This document shows, one piece after another, positions 17,625 through 27,570 of a stretch of DNA of 64,000 nucleotides (position 1 is the first letter of the stretch; each line of letters begins with the position of its first letter). The stretch spans positions 43,392 to 107,391 of the forward strand of contig PKUJ01000037.1 in NCBI GenBank assembly GCA_002869565.1, written 5' to 3'. This DNA is from Arcobacter sp. Its GTDB lineage: Bacteria; Campylobacterota; Campylobacteria; Campylobacterales; Arcobacteraceae. The translations under genes and the position numbers were made by a program. Below the pieces are notes generated by a model, which was not told the DNA's origin, searched no databases, and worked only from the letters and a program-made list of their open reading frames with translations.

Positions 17625-20357
17625 ATGAAAAACTATTTAGCATATAAAGCTAGTGCAGGAAGTGGAAAAACTTTTGCACTAACGGTACGATATATAACTT
17701 TACTTCTTTTAGGTGCAAAAGCAAAAGAAATCTTGACTTTAACATTTACAAATAAAGCTGCAAATGAAATGAGTGAAAGAATATATAATACTCTATTAAA
17801 CCTCGGCAATGATGATGCATATTTAAATGCAATAATTGAACAATCAAACTTATCAAAAGAGCAAATATTATCAAAAAAAGAGTTTTTGATTCTTGAATAT
17901 ACAAATGCTTCTTTATCAATTTTTACAATTGATAAATTTATAAATAAAATTTTACGAGAATTTTGTGGTTATATTGGTATTAGTGATGATTTTGAGATTA
18001 AAGAAGATGATGTAGAGGCTTTAAGTAATAAGTTTTTAGAATCACTTAGTTTAGAAAATTTTGATAAGCTAATTGATTTTTCTTTGTTTGAAAAGAAAAA
18101 ATATTCATCTTTGTTTGATATATTTAAAAATTTATTAGAAAAAAATGAGACTATTGAAATATTAAATATTGATGCAAGTTTAATAAATCTTCAAAAAGAA
18201 GAGTGTATAAAGGAGGGATTTAGGGTAAAAGAGTTTATCTTAAATTGCCCAAATGCCTCTGCTTCAGCTATAAAGGCAGTGGACTTTGAAAAATTTGATG
18301 AATTAATTTCAAAAAAATGGTTAGAAAAAAGTGCTGCAATAGAGTATTCTTATTTTAAAAAGTGTTCAAATGAACTTTTAGAAGGCTATTTCTCAAAGTT
18401 AAAAGAACAAATATCAATATATTATAAAATTAGGGCTGGTTTTAGTTTGAGTAGATTATTTGAGCTTTACAATCTATTTAAAGAGTATAAAATCAAATAC
18501 AATAAATCAAAAAATTATTTGCATTTTGATGATATTTCAAATTTAACATATGAACTTTTATCTTCAAAAATTGACAAAGAATTTTTATATTTTAGGTTAG
18601 ATTCTAAATTCTCTCATATTCTAATTGACGAATTCCAAGATACTTCTTTAATGCAATATAAAATTTTACAACCTTTGATTGAAGAAATTTTATCAGGGAG
18701 TCAAAATGAGTTTAAAACTTTTTTCTATGTTGGAGATACGAAACAATCAATTTATAGATTTAGAGGAGGCAAAAGGGAATTATTTGATTATGTGCTTAAA
18801 ACAAACTCTTTGATAGAGGTAGAAATATTAAATACCAATTATAGATCTTGTGAAAAAATTGTATCTTTTGTAAATGACTCTTTTAAAAAAGTTCCTTCTT
18901 ATGAGTATTATGACCAAAATGCAATACATAAAAATGGTTTTGTAGAAGTTTTTGAGGATGAGGCTTTACTTGAAGATGAAAAATTTAAAAATATTGCAAA
19001 AAAGATTTCCGATTTAATACAAAGTGGTGTAAATAGCAACGATATAGCAATTCTAACTTATACAAATGACGATGTATTAAATATATACTCATATTTAAAA
19101 AAGATGTTTCCTTCTTTAAAGATTACAACAGAGATGACTTCAAAACTTATAAACCAAGAGAATGTAAAAGCACTTATAAATGCAATTAAATATTTATATT
19201 TTAAAGAAGATATTTATAAAGAAAATGTAAATGCAATTATTGGACATAAACCATTATCAAATTTAGAATTATTAGTTGATATAAAAAAATTAAGTATTCA
19301 AGAATTAGTTTATAAAGTGGCAAATATATTAAATATTACTGATGATAATGTAATCAAGCTTGTAGAATTAGCTCCAAGTTATAAAAATATTGTTGATTTT
19401 GTTTATGAGATTGACAAATTAGATGCATCAATTCAAAACTCTGAACAATTAGGATTACAGATTTTAACAATCTTTAAATCAAAAGGTTTAGAGTTTCATA
19501 CTGTTTTACTTATTGATAGGGTAAAACAAAAAAATGCAGATAGAAGTTCATTATTATTTGAATATGATGATGTTCATTTGAAAAATATTTATTATAAAAT
19601 TTCTGGGCTTGAGAATTATAACAATGATTATAAAAATGCTTTACAAAAAGAGAAAGCTCTAAGTTTTGAAGATGAATTAAATATATTATATGTTGCAATG
19701 ACAAGAGCTAGAAATAATATGATTATATTTAAGAAGTCTCAAAAATCAGTTTTTGACTTACTTGATTTAAAAGCTCAAATTCAAGGTGACATATCTATTA
19801 GTGAAAATAAAACTAAAAACTATGAAAAAATAGAAAAAGTTTCATATACTGCTTTAGATTTAGGGACCCAAGATAAACCAATATCTAAAGTAGTTATAGA
19901 AAAAGATTATACACTTCATGCAAAATATTTTGGTATAGCAACACACTATTGTTTAGAAATGATGAATTTATTTGATGAAAAATCTTTGGATTATTCTTTG
20001 AATTTAGTTAGAAATAGATACTCAAGTTATTTACAAAATGAAGACTTTTCAAATATTAGACGAAGAGTTGTAAAACTTATTGATAATGAAGAATTTAAAG
20101 GTATTGTTACTGATGCTAGTTTTAATAAAGAACAAGCTTTGATTTATAAAAATGAATTAAAAATTATAGATTTATTGGTGCAAAAAGAGGGTAAATATTA
20201 TATCTTTGACTACAAAACTACAAAAGATGAACTTCAAGAACATATAAATCAAGTAAGTCATTATAAAAAAGCTATAAAAGATATAGTTACTTCTGATGAG
20301 GTCTATTCTTATATCCTTTACTTAAATGACAATGAAGCAAAAATGAAAAAGGTCTAA
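17625..20357 (+). CDS. addA: AddA/RecB-like helicase-nuclease
   Basis: UvrD-family superfamily 1 helicase fused to a RecB-type nuclease, for double-strand-break processing. Motif I KASAGSGKTFAL is at residues 8-19, motif II LIDEFQDTS near 335, GDTKQSIYRFRGG near 375, LTIFKSKGLEFH near 620 and the helicase motif VAMTRARNN near 690. The C-terminal nuclease motif is IFDYKTTKDE (about 864-873). At 910 residues it fits the campylobacterotal AddA. No addB lies beside it in this window. Its stop overlaps the stop of the converging gene by four bases. Confidence 0.86.
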   Translation: MKNYLAYKASAGSGKTFALTVRYITLLLLGAKAKEILTLTFTNKAANEMSERIYNTLLNLGNDDAYLNAIIEQSNLSKEQILSKKEFLILEYTNASLSIFTIDKFINKILREFCGYIGISDDFEIKEDDVEALSNKFLESLSLENFDKLIDFSLFEKKKYSSLFDIFKNLLEKNETIEILNIDASLINLQKEECIKEGFRVKEFILNCPNASASAIKAVDFEKFDELISKKWLEKSAAIEYSYFKKCSNELLEGYFSKLKEQISIYYKIRAGFSLSRLFELYNLFKEYKIKYNKSKNYLHFDDISNLTYELLSSKIDKEFLYFRLDSKFSHILIDEFQDTSLMQYKILQPLIEEILSGSQNEFKTFFYVGDTKQSIYRFRGGKRELFDYVLKTNSLIEVEILNTNYRSCEKIVSFVNDSFKKVPSYEYYDQNAIHKNGFVEVFEDEALLEDEKFKNIAKKISDLIQSGVNSNDIAILTYTNDDVLNIYSYLKKMFPSLKITTEMTSKLINQENVKALINAIKYLYFKEDIYKENVNAIIGHKPLSNLELLVDIKKLSIQELVYKVANILNITDDNVIKLVELAPSYKNIVDFVYEIDKLDASIQNSEQLGLQILTIFKSKGLEFHTVLLIDRVKQKNADRSSLLFEYDDVHLKNIYYKISGLENYNNDYKNALQKEKALSFEDELNILYVAMTRARNNMIIFKKSQKSVFDLLDLKAQIQGDISISENKTKNYEKIEKVSYTALDLGTQDKPISKVVIEKDYTLHAKYFGIATHYCLEMMNLFDEKSLDYSLNLVRNRYSSYLQNEDFSNIRRRVVKLIDNEEFKGIVTDASFNKEQALIYKNELKIIDLLVQKEGKYYIFDYKTTKDELQEHINQVSHYKKAIKDIVTSDEVYSYILYLNDNEAKMKKV

Positions 20358-21862
20358 ATAAGATTTTCTAGTTTTGAAATAGAATAAATAAGATTCTCTT
20401 TTATATCAAATTTTTTGTATGAAATTATAATATCTTTTGAATATTCAGATATAAATAATTTTAGTTCTTCAAATTTAATAATATCAAAATTATAATTTTG
20501 GGAAGCTAGTATCACAAAATCATCTCCATGCATCCTAAAAATTATATTCCCATCATATATTTTATTTAATTTATTTGCAATGTCAATTAACAATTGATTT
20601 CCTACTGACCATCCAAAAGATTTGTTGTATTTTGAAAAATCATCTAAAAATACAATATAAAGTTCTGAATACTCTTTTTCATTTTTATTTTTTGAGAGAA
20701 TAAAATCTAAATATCTTTCATTAAAAAGTCTTGTTAATGTATCTTTATAAAAATAAGAAAACCTCTCTTTTTCTAAGGTTGTTTTTGGAAGTTGAGAGAT
20801 ATTATTGTCAATAACAATATTTTTTAGAACTTTTTCTGCAGCTTTAACAATTTTTTCTTTAAAATAGATATTTTTTAAAGAAGAAATTTCTTCTAATGCC
20901 TCTTTGATTGATTTTCTACCTTTATATATCCTATTTGTTGTCATTGCATCAAATGAATCAGCTAGGGCCATAATATTTGCCTTAAAAGGGATTTCTTCTC
21001 CTTTTAATTTATTTGGATATCCAGAGCCATCTAATCTTTCGTGATGACAATTTATTATTTCTGAAATTTCTTTGAACATTGGAATTTGTTCTAGCATATG
21101 AACTCCAATTGAAACATGCTCTTGTATTAATTTATATTCATTGTCATTTAATTTACTAGGTTTTAATAAAAGAGAATCTGGAATAGCAATTTTTCCTATA
21201 TCATGCAAAATTCCAGCTTTATAAAGTTCTTCACACTCATCTTTATCAAAGCCTAGTTCTTCTGCAATAAGTTTTGAATATTCTGCTACTCGTAAACTAT
21301 GTTTTCCTGTATAAGGATCTCTATTTTCAATTATATCAATTAAGGCAAAAAGTGTTTTCTCGTAGTTTTCAATTTTTTCTAATTCTAGTTTTGTATTTTC
21401 TTGAGTTTTTATTTTTACAAGTTTTTCTAAATTTTTTTTATACGATTCAAGATCTTTATATGTTTTGATTTTTTCTGATATTTTATATAACATTGAATTT
21501 AGATTATCATAATCAATTGGCTTTATTATATATCCATCAATTCCAATTTTTATAGATTGAAGAAATTGAGCGACATTAGTATATGCAGAAGTTATGAGTA
21601 TATTTTGATTTGGATTTATTTGTTTTATTTTTTCAGACATTTCTAGTCCATCCATTTTAGGCATCCTAATATCAGTTATTACAATGTCATGCTGATTCTC
21701 TAAAAAACAATTAAGTCCTTCTTCTCCATTTTCTTTATAATCAATTTTGTTGAAAAATTTTTGTAAATAATTTTTAAAACTAGAAGCAATATTTTCATCA
21801 TCTTCTACATATAAAACCGAAAGATTTTCTGTAATTTGTTTTAATGATTTTAGATTTTGCAT
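20354..21862 (-). CDS. Response regulator with HD-GYP phosphodiesterase and degenerate GGDEF domains
   Basis: Receiver domain at residues 1-130 (phospho-acceptor Asp in DIVITDIRMPKMDG), a short coiled coil, an HD-GYP domain at about 185-345 (AGILHDIGKIAIPDS and HHERLDGSGYPNKLKGEE), and a C-terminal GGDEF-like domain (RLFNERYLDFIL, then HGDDF in place of GGDEF). The HD-GYP part should degrade cyclic di-GMP; the altered GGDEF is probably not a cyclase and may sense GTP or be structural. It lies next to a haem-type histidine kinase on the opposite strand, a plausible partner. Confidence 0.9.
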   Translation of the reverse strand: MQNLKSLKQITENLSVLYVEDDENIASSFKNYLQKFFNKIDYKENGEEGLNCFLENQHDIVITDIRMPKMDGLEMSEKIKQINPNQNILITSAYTNVAQFLQSIKIGIDGYIIKPIDYDNLNSMLYKISEKIKTYKDLESYKKNLEKLVKIKTQENTKLELEKIENYEKTLFALIDIIENRDPYTGKHSLRVAEYSKLIAEELGFDKDECEELYKAGILHDIGKIAIPDSLLLKPSKLNDNEYKLIQEHVSIGVHMLEQIPMFKEISEIINCHHERLDGSGYPNKLKGEEIPFKANIMALADSFDAMTTNRIYKGRKSIKEALEEISSLKNIYFKEKIVKAAEKVLKNIVIDNNISQLPKTTLEKERFSYFYKDTLTRLFNERYLDFILSKNKNEKEYSELYIVFLDDFSKYNKSFGWSVGNQLLIDIANKLNKIYDGNIIFRMHGDDFVILASQNYNFDIIKFEELKLFISEYSKDIIISYKKFDIKENLIYSISKLENLI

Positions 21863-22021
21863 AGTTACTTCCTTATTTCATAGTTTTGAATTATTTCAAT
21901 TAATTATATTATAGATATAATAAAAAACTGTATATAATGTATGTGGTTAAAGTTAGCTGCTTAAAATAAATGTTATTATAGTTTTGATATTTTATCTCTT
22001 TATATTTAAGTAGGAAGGAAA

Positions 22022-24277
22022 ATGAAAAATAAAATAATTGTAATTTCTTTAATGGTTACTTTAATTGTCTCTTCTTTAATCATTTTTATTTTATCAAATC
22101 ATATAAAAGACAATAAAGCACTTGTAAAAGATATAGTAAATAAAGAAGCTTTAGCTTATTTTAATAATATACTTTCAACTAGACATTGGAATGCAAGATA
22201 TAATGGAGTTTATGTAAAACAAGAAGAGGGAATAACTCCAAACGAATATTTAAAGGATAACCAAACTTATACAAAAGATGGACAACTCCTTATTAAAATA
22301 GATCCAAGTTCAATGATTAGAGAAATCTCAGAAATATCCAATAAGACAAATAAAAACTATCTTAAAATTACAAGTTTAAATCCTCTCAATCCTAATAATA
22401 ATGTTGATGAATTTGAAAAAAGAGCTCTACTTTTCTTTGAAAAAAATACAGAAGAACGTTTTTTTAGTGAAATCTCAGAAGATTTTTCAAGATACAATTT
22501 TATGGGTTCATTAAAAGTTACAAAATCCTGCTTAGAGTGCCATATTGAACAAGGTTACAAAGAAGGTGATATTAGAGGCGGAATTCATATTTCAATTCCT
22601 ACAAATACTTATTTTGAAAAATTGTCAGAAATTGAAACTGAACATAATTATTTAGTTATAGGAATTTTATTCACTGCTTTAATTATATTCATTCTTTTTT
22701 TGTGGTTTATAAATAAATTTTTCTATATTCAAGAAACAATAAAAAGAAATTATAAGTATATTAGTAACTTAAAAAAACGTAATGATGAGTTATTATCAAG
22801 ATATGAATATGCTGTTGATGGAACTACGGATGGTTTATGGGATTGGAATTTAAAAACAAATGAAATATATTTTTCAAAAAATTGGAAAAAAATGTTAGGC
22901 TATGAAGATGATGAAATTGAAAATGACATTTCAGAGTGGGAAAAAAGAATTCATCCTGATGACAAAGAACAAGCTATAAAAGATATTCAAAATAATAATA
23001 ATAAAGTTACAGAATATTATCAAAATATTCATAGATTAAAGCATAAAAATGGAACTTGGGTTTGGATTCTAGATAGAGGGAGAACGCATTTTGATAAGGA
23101 TGGGAATGCTAAAAGAATGGTTGGGTTCCACTCTAATATCACAGAAATTAAAAATTTAGAAATCTCTTTAGCTGATACAAAGCAAGAACTTACTCAATTA
23201 AAAATTGTTATTGAAAATGCTCCTATAGGAATTATGATAGTTAATACAAAAGCAAATATTACATATGTAAATCCAAGTTTTTGTGAAGCTTCAGGATATA
23301 CTAAATTAGAGCTTATTGGCCTTAACCCTAAAATATTAAGATTTGATGAGGATGATGATTTATATGCAGAATTATGGAAAACGATAAAAAATAAAAAAAC
23401 TTGGGGTGGAGTGATTAGGAATAAGAAAAAAAATTACAGCGATTATTGGTCTACAGTTACTATTTTGCCTATTTTAAATCAAGAGGGCAATATCATTAGT
23501 TATTTAAGTCTTTGGAGAGAAATTACAAAAGAAGTATATCTTCAAAAAATGTTGAATGAAAAAGAAGAATTAATGTTAAGTCAATCAAAAAATGCTGCAA
23601 TGGGCGAGATGATTAGTATGATTGCACATCAATTGAGACAGCCAATCACAACTATTTCAATGAATGCAAATAATATTATTGCGGATATTGAATTGGAAAT
23701 GTTTAATGCAGAAGAGACAAAAAAAATTGCTCTGAATATATCTGAACAAACGCAATTCTTATCAAAAACAATTGATGATTTTAGAAATTTTTTTAAAGAA
23801 GATAAAAATATCGATGAATTCAAATTTAAAATATTATTTGATGAACTCTCTTCTATTATATTAGCATCATTAAAAAATAATGATATTGAATTTAATGTAG
23901 TTTGTGATAAAGATATTATAATTAAAACATTTAAAAGAGAACTTTTACAAGTTCTACTTAATATTATTAAAAATGCAAAAGAGGCTTTAACTGAAGAAAG
24001 TATTGAAAAAAAAGTTATAAATGTTGAGGTAGAAGATCTTGATACTAAAATAAAAATTACTATATCAGATAATGCTGGAGGAATAAAACAAGAAAATTTA
24101 GATAGAATTTTTGATGCATATTTTACCACTAAAGATGAATATAACGGTACAGGCTTAGGTTTATATATGTCAAAGATGATTATAGAAAAACATTTATCAG
24201 GAAGCTTAGAAGTTAGGAATAATAATCAAGGTGCTGAGTTTACAATAATTCTATATAAAAGTTGTGAAATTGAATAA
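22022..24277 (+). CDS. Sensor histidine kinase with periplasmic c-type haem motif and two PAS domains
   Basis: Membrane kinase of 751 residues: N-terminal helix (4-25), periplasmic domain with CLECH (170-174), second helix (about 211-235), two PAS domains (about 255-380 and 395-510; VGFHSNITEIKNLE is the PAC end of the first), a phospho-acceptor helix (MIAHQLRQPITTIS, His near 540) and an HATPase (NIIKNAKEAL, DNAGGIKQENL, TGLGLYMSKMI). The haem-binding region resembles DUF3365. It ends three bases from a converging stand-alone receiver gene, a likely cognate. A good AGGAAGG-type ribosome site precedes the ATG. Confidence 0.9.
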   Translation: MKNKIIVISLMVTLIVSSLIIFILSNHIKDNKALVKDIVNKEALAYFNNILSTRHWNARYNGVYVKQEEGITPNEYLKDNQTYTKDGQLLIKIDPSSMIREISEISNKTNKNYLKITSLNPLNPNNNVDEFEKRALLFFEKNTEERFFSEISEDFSRYNFMGSLKVTKSCLECHIEQGYKEGDIRGGIHISIPTNTYFEKLSEIETEHNYLVIGILFTALIIFILFLWFINKFFYIQETIKRNYKYISNLKKRNDELLSRYEYAVDGTTDGLWDWNLKTNEIYFSKNWKKMLGYEDDEIENDISEWEKRIHPDDKEQAIKDIQNNNNKVTEYYQNIHRLKHKNGTWVWILDRGRTHFDKDGNAKRMVGFHSNITEIKNLEISLADTKQELTQLKIVIENAPIGIMIVNTKANITYVNPSFCEASGYTKLELIGLNPKILRFDEDDDLYAELWKTIKNKKTWGGVIRNKKKNYSDYWSTVTILPILNQEGNIISYLSLWREITKEVYLQKMLNEKEELMLSQSKNAAMGEMISMIAHQLRQPITTISMNANNIIADIELEMFNAEETKKIALNISEQTQFLSKTIDDFRNFFKEDKNIDEFKFKILFDELSSIILASLKNNDIEFNVVCDKDIIIKTFKRELLQVLLNIIKNAKEALTEESIEKKVINVEVEDLDTKIKITISDNAGGIKQENLDRIFDAYFTTKDEYNGTGLGLYMSKMIIEKHLSGSLEVRNNNQGAEFTIILYKSCEIE

Positions 24278-24280
24278 TTT

Positions 24281-24667
24281 TTATAATTGAGAAATAGATT
24301 TAAGTATCTTTTCTATATCTTCGAAAAGAATAGGTTTTTTTATTCTTAAGTTATATGATGTGTTTTCATTAATTATATTGTTATCTGTTGCTGAAATGAT
24401 TATAATAAATACTTTTGGATTGATTTTTTTTATCTCTTCTATCATTTTTAAGCCATCCATTTTAGGCATGACTATATCAGTAATTATTACATCAATATTT
24501 TCTTCTTTAAAAGTCTTTAATCCTTCTTCACCATTACTAGCAAGAAAAAATTTTTTTACAAATTTGTTAAAAAAACTTTTAACACTATCTCTAATGTCTT
24601 CTTCATCATCAACAAATAAAATACTTAGATGTTGTGTTTTTTGAATCAAATCTTTTATTTCGGTCAT
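24281..24667 (-). CDS. Stand-alone response regulator receiver
   Basis: A 128-residue CheY-like protein made of a receiver only. Acidic residues (FVDDEEDIRDS), the acceptor Asp in IIITDIVMPKMDG near residue 60 and the conserved Lys in RIKKPILFED near 110 are intact. It has no output domain, so it must act by protein contact or as a phosphate sink or relay. It converges on the haem histidine kinase and shares its receiver style with the larger regulators on both sides. Confidence 0.88.
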   Translation of the reverse strand: MTEIKDLIQKTQHLSILFVDDEEDIRDSVKSFFNKFVKKFFLASNGEEGLKTFKEENIDVIITDIVMPKMDGLKMIEEIKKINPKVFIIIISATDNNIINENTSYNLRIKKPILFEDIEKILKSISQL

Positions 24668-24722
24668 TTATTAAATCCTATAAATCTTTTTTTAATTATA
24701 GTATAAAATATATAATTATCTA

Positions 24723-26006
24723 TTATTTGTTTTGACATGTATCTATATTTTTTATAGTATCTCTAAGATCATAAATTATATTTGTTTGTTCATTTAATTC
24801 TTCATTTAATTTAATCACTTGTTGAGCTTTTAAGTCATGTTCTTCTTTTAAATGTGCTAGTTCTTTATTCAATAAATCTATTTTTATAAGAGATTTCTTA
24901 TGCGATTCACTAATTTTTTGTAAATTCATTTTTTGTATTTCAACGATTTTAAGGTATTGGGTGTCTTTCTCTTTTGTCCCCTTTTCATAAAACTCTATTT
25001 GATGATTTGCTTTTTTATATTTAGTTTCTATCTTTTTTAATGACTCTTTTAATATTTCATGTTCTTGTTTTAGATTATTTAACTCACTATCTTGCGATGA
25101 AATTCTCTCAATTGCATTAATATTTGTTTTTTTGAATTCCATATAATTGGTCATTACCTTTTTTTTAAATTGGCGTCTTTCTATCTCTTCTTTTGTATTT
25201 AAAAAACCAATACCCATATATTCTTTTATATTTTTATTTATATCATAAAGAGGAATAATTACATTGTGAATAAAATAAATACTTCCATCTTTTGCTCTAT
25301 TTTTTATTGTTCCTTCCCAAACTTTACCTTCTTGAATACTTTCCCAAAGTTCTTGATAAACTCCTTTTGACATATCAGGATGTCTTATTATACTATGCGT
25401 CTTACCAATTAACTCTTCTTTTGAATATCCAGAAACATCTACAAAAAAATCATTTGCGTATGTAATATCACCTTTCAAGTCTGTTTTTGATACTATTGAA
25501 ATATTATCTATAACATTTGAAAATTGTTTTAATTGATTATTGTCTCTTGAAAGTTCTGCTAATAACTCTTTTTGTTTTATCTCAAGTGTTTTATGTTCTT
25601 TTATAGTTTTTATTTTTTTTACAGTTTTAAATAATAAATTATTGATATCATTATAATCAACAGGTTTCATTATATATCCATCAATACCAATTTTTATAGA
25701 AGTTAAAAAATTTTGGATATCAGAGTATGCGGAAATAATAATTATATTTTGTTCATTATTAATATTCTTTATCTCTTCAGCCATTTCTAGTCCAGACATT
25801 TTTGGCATATTTATATCACTAATAACAATGTCAAAACTTTGTTGTTTATATAGTTCAAGGCCTTCTTCTCCATTTTTTGCATAAACAACTTCTTTAAAAA
25901 ATTTTGAGAGATAATTAATTAATGTATTGGCAATATCCTTGTCATCTTCAACATATAAAATTGTATAATCGGCTGATATATCTTTTAAGTCTTTTAAACT
26001 ATTCAT
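24723..26006 (-). CDS. Response regulator with PAS domain and long coiled coil
   Basis: Receiver at residues 1-130 (VISDINMPKMSG), a PAS domain at about 155-275 of the Aer/energy-taxis type (TKTDLKGDITYAND precursor, GKTHSIIRHPDMSKG), then about 140 residues of coiled coil (ERISSQDSELNNLKQEHE onward) to the end. There is no catalytic or DNA-binding output, so it is probably a signalling scaffold. The receiver is closely related to those at 20354-21862 and 49543-51531, including the phrase SIKIGIDGYIMKPVDY. Confidence 0.85.
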   Translation of the reverse strand: MNSLKDLKDISADYTILYVEDDKDIANTLINYLSKFFKEVVYAKNGEEGLELYKQQSFDIVISDINMPKMSGLEMAEEIKNINNEQNIIIISAYSDIQNFLTSIKIGIDGYIMKPVDYNDINNLLFKTVKKIKTIKEHKTLEIKQKELLAELSRDNNQLKQFSNVIDNISIVSKTDLKGDITYANDFFVDVSGYSKEELIGKTHSIIRHPDMSKGVYQELWESIQEGKVWEGTIKNRAKDGSIYFIHNVIIPLYDINKNIKEYMGIGFLNTKEEIERRQFKKKVMTNYMEFKKTNINAIERISSQDSELNNLKQEHEILKESLKKIETKYKKANHQIEFYEKGTKEKDTQYLKIVEIQKMNLQKISESHKKSLIKIDLLNKELAHLKEEHDLKAQQVIKLNEELNEQTNIIYDLRDTIKNIDTCQNK

Positions 26007-26023
26007 TTTCTTTCCTATAAGAT

Positions 26024-26593
26024 TTATGTTACAAAATATCTAATAGATGCAAATCCACACGCTCTTGTTCTTGAAATTTGTTCTATGTGTTCTTTATTTA
26101 TAATTCCACCAAGAGCAATTATATCTAAGTCTTCATAAACTCTGATACATTCTCTTAATTTAGCCATCCCTTTAGGTTCACCTTTATCTGGACTATGAAA
26201 GATTGGGGAATATGTTATTGCATTTACATGAGATTCTTGTGCAATTTCAATATCTTTATAATTGTGACAAGAGATAATAACATAAAGATCAAGATCTCTT
26301 GCTTTTTGTATTTTGTCAAATTGTTTTGATGTTAAATGAACTCCTGTGGCATAAAGTTTTTTTGCTAATTTATAATTTTCATTTATTAGAATTTTTTCTA
26401 CATTATATTCTTTACAAATTTTCACAAAAATTTTTGCAAGTTTTTTAAAATTTTTTGAGGTTTTATCTCTAAAGCAGGCAATATTAACTTTTTTTGATTT
26501 TAAGTTTTTTATTAGTTTTTTTTCAAATATTTCAATATCATTAGTGTAATATTTGGGATCAGTGATTAAATAACTAATCAAATCATCTCTCAT
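26024..26593 (-). CDS. ThiE/TenI-like thiamine phosphate synthase family protein
   Basis: TIM-barrel protein of 189 residues resembling thiamine phosphate synthase. The family pattern is present: LITDPKYY at the start, a basic stretch, GVHLTSKQFD, ISCHNYKDIEIAQE, the phosphate loop YSPIFHSPDKGEPKGMAKL, and IALGGIINKEHI. It could be TenI (a thiazole tautomerase) rather than a true ThiE; the sequence alone does not settle this. No other thiamine gene is adjacent. Confidence 0.75.
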   Translation of the reverse strand: MRDDLISYLITDPKYYTNDIEIFEKKLIKNLKSKKVNIACFRDKTSKNFKKLAKIFVKICKEYNVEKILINENYKLAKKLYATGVHLTSKQFDKIQKARDLDLYVIISCHNYKDIEIAQESHVNAITYSPIFHSPDKGEPKGMAKLRECIRVYEDLDIIALGGIINKEHIEQISRTRACGFASIRYFVT

Positions 26594-26690
26594 ACGAAAA
26601 CAATCCTTTTCAATAATTTTGTATTATGATTCTATAATAGTTTATATTAAATGATAGAGAAGTGAGCTTATCTTGTTAAAATTTAGATAT

Positions 26691-26731
26691 AAAAAAAGGG
26701 GGAAGAAGTAAAACTTCTTCCCCCTTTTTTT
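26691..26731 (-). terminator. Very strong terminator downstream of atpB
   Basis: A perfect 19-bp inverted repeat, with a seven-base A-run, five G and the stem GAAGAAGT on one arm and its exact complement on the other, separated by three bases. It ends in seven T on either strand, so it is effectively bidirectional. It lies about 60 bases past the atpB stop codon. Confidence 0.9.
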
Positions 26732-26792
26732 GTTAATTTAAATTTATTATTTAATGATTACTCAGCTTAAGAAAAGAGATATTAAGGCTCTT

Positions 26793-27479
26793 TTAATGAT
26801 CTTCCTCTGCCATCATAACAGAACCAGCAATATAAACATAAGTTAATATACTGAAAATAAATGCTTGTAAAAATCCAAAAGCAGTTAATAAGAAAAATCC
26901 TGGAAGAGGTAATAACCAAGGTGTTAACATTAAAAGTACCATTAAGAACATATCATCTCCTCTAATTGAACCAAAAAGTCTGAATGATAATGAAATGATT
27001 CTTGAAATATGAGAAATAATTTCAATTGGAAACATTAATGGTGCAAGGATAGGCATAGGCCCCATGAAGTGTGCAAAATAGTTTACAAATCCATTGATCT
27101 TAATACCTACATAGTTATAGTATACAAATACGATAAGTGCTAAACTTAATGTAAAGTTGATATTACTTGTTGGTGCTTCAAAACCTGGAATAACTCCCAT
27201 CATGTTACTAATAAAAATGATAATTGCTAAAGAACCAATTAATGGTAAATATCTTCTAGCATTTGTTTCACCCATAGTGTCTGCACCCATTGCAATAATT
27301 CCACCAATGAATGTTTCCATAACATTTTGCGAACCAGTTGGTACTAATTGCATTTTTTTTGTTGCTGCTCTAGCTAACAACATTGTAATTCCTATCACTA
27401 AAACAAAGTGTGATAAAATGATCCATTCTTGTGCGTGACCACCGATGGCACCTAAGAATGTAAATAATCTTCCTTCCAT
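26793..27479 (-). CDS. atpB: F0F1 ATP synthase subunit a
   Basis: Membrane subunit that forms the proton half-channels against the c-ring. The 228 residues contain about five to six helices. The essential Arg lies in [16 protein letters not shown] (near residue 165), and [17 protein letters not shown] is the usual C-terminal helix. It stands alone here, without other atp genes, which agrees with the split atp loci of Campylobacterota. Confidence 0.95.
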   Translation of the reverse strand: MEGRLFTFLGAIGGHAQEWIILSHFVLVIGITMLLARAATKKMQLVPTGSQNVMETFIGGIIAMGADTMGETNARRYLPLIGSLAIIIFISNMMGVIPGFEAPTSNINFTLSLALIVFVYYNYVGIKINGFVNYFAHFMGPMPILAPLMFPIEIISHISRIISLSFRLFGSIRGDDMFLMVLLMLTPWLLPLPGFFLLTAFGFLQAFIFSILTYVYIAGSVMMAEEDH

Positions 27480-27570
27480 TTTCTTCCTTTTTTGTTTGTC
27501 CGTTGACTAATTTATACTGGACATTATATATTTTATTTACTAAATTTTTTATAAATGTAAAATTAGAAAA

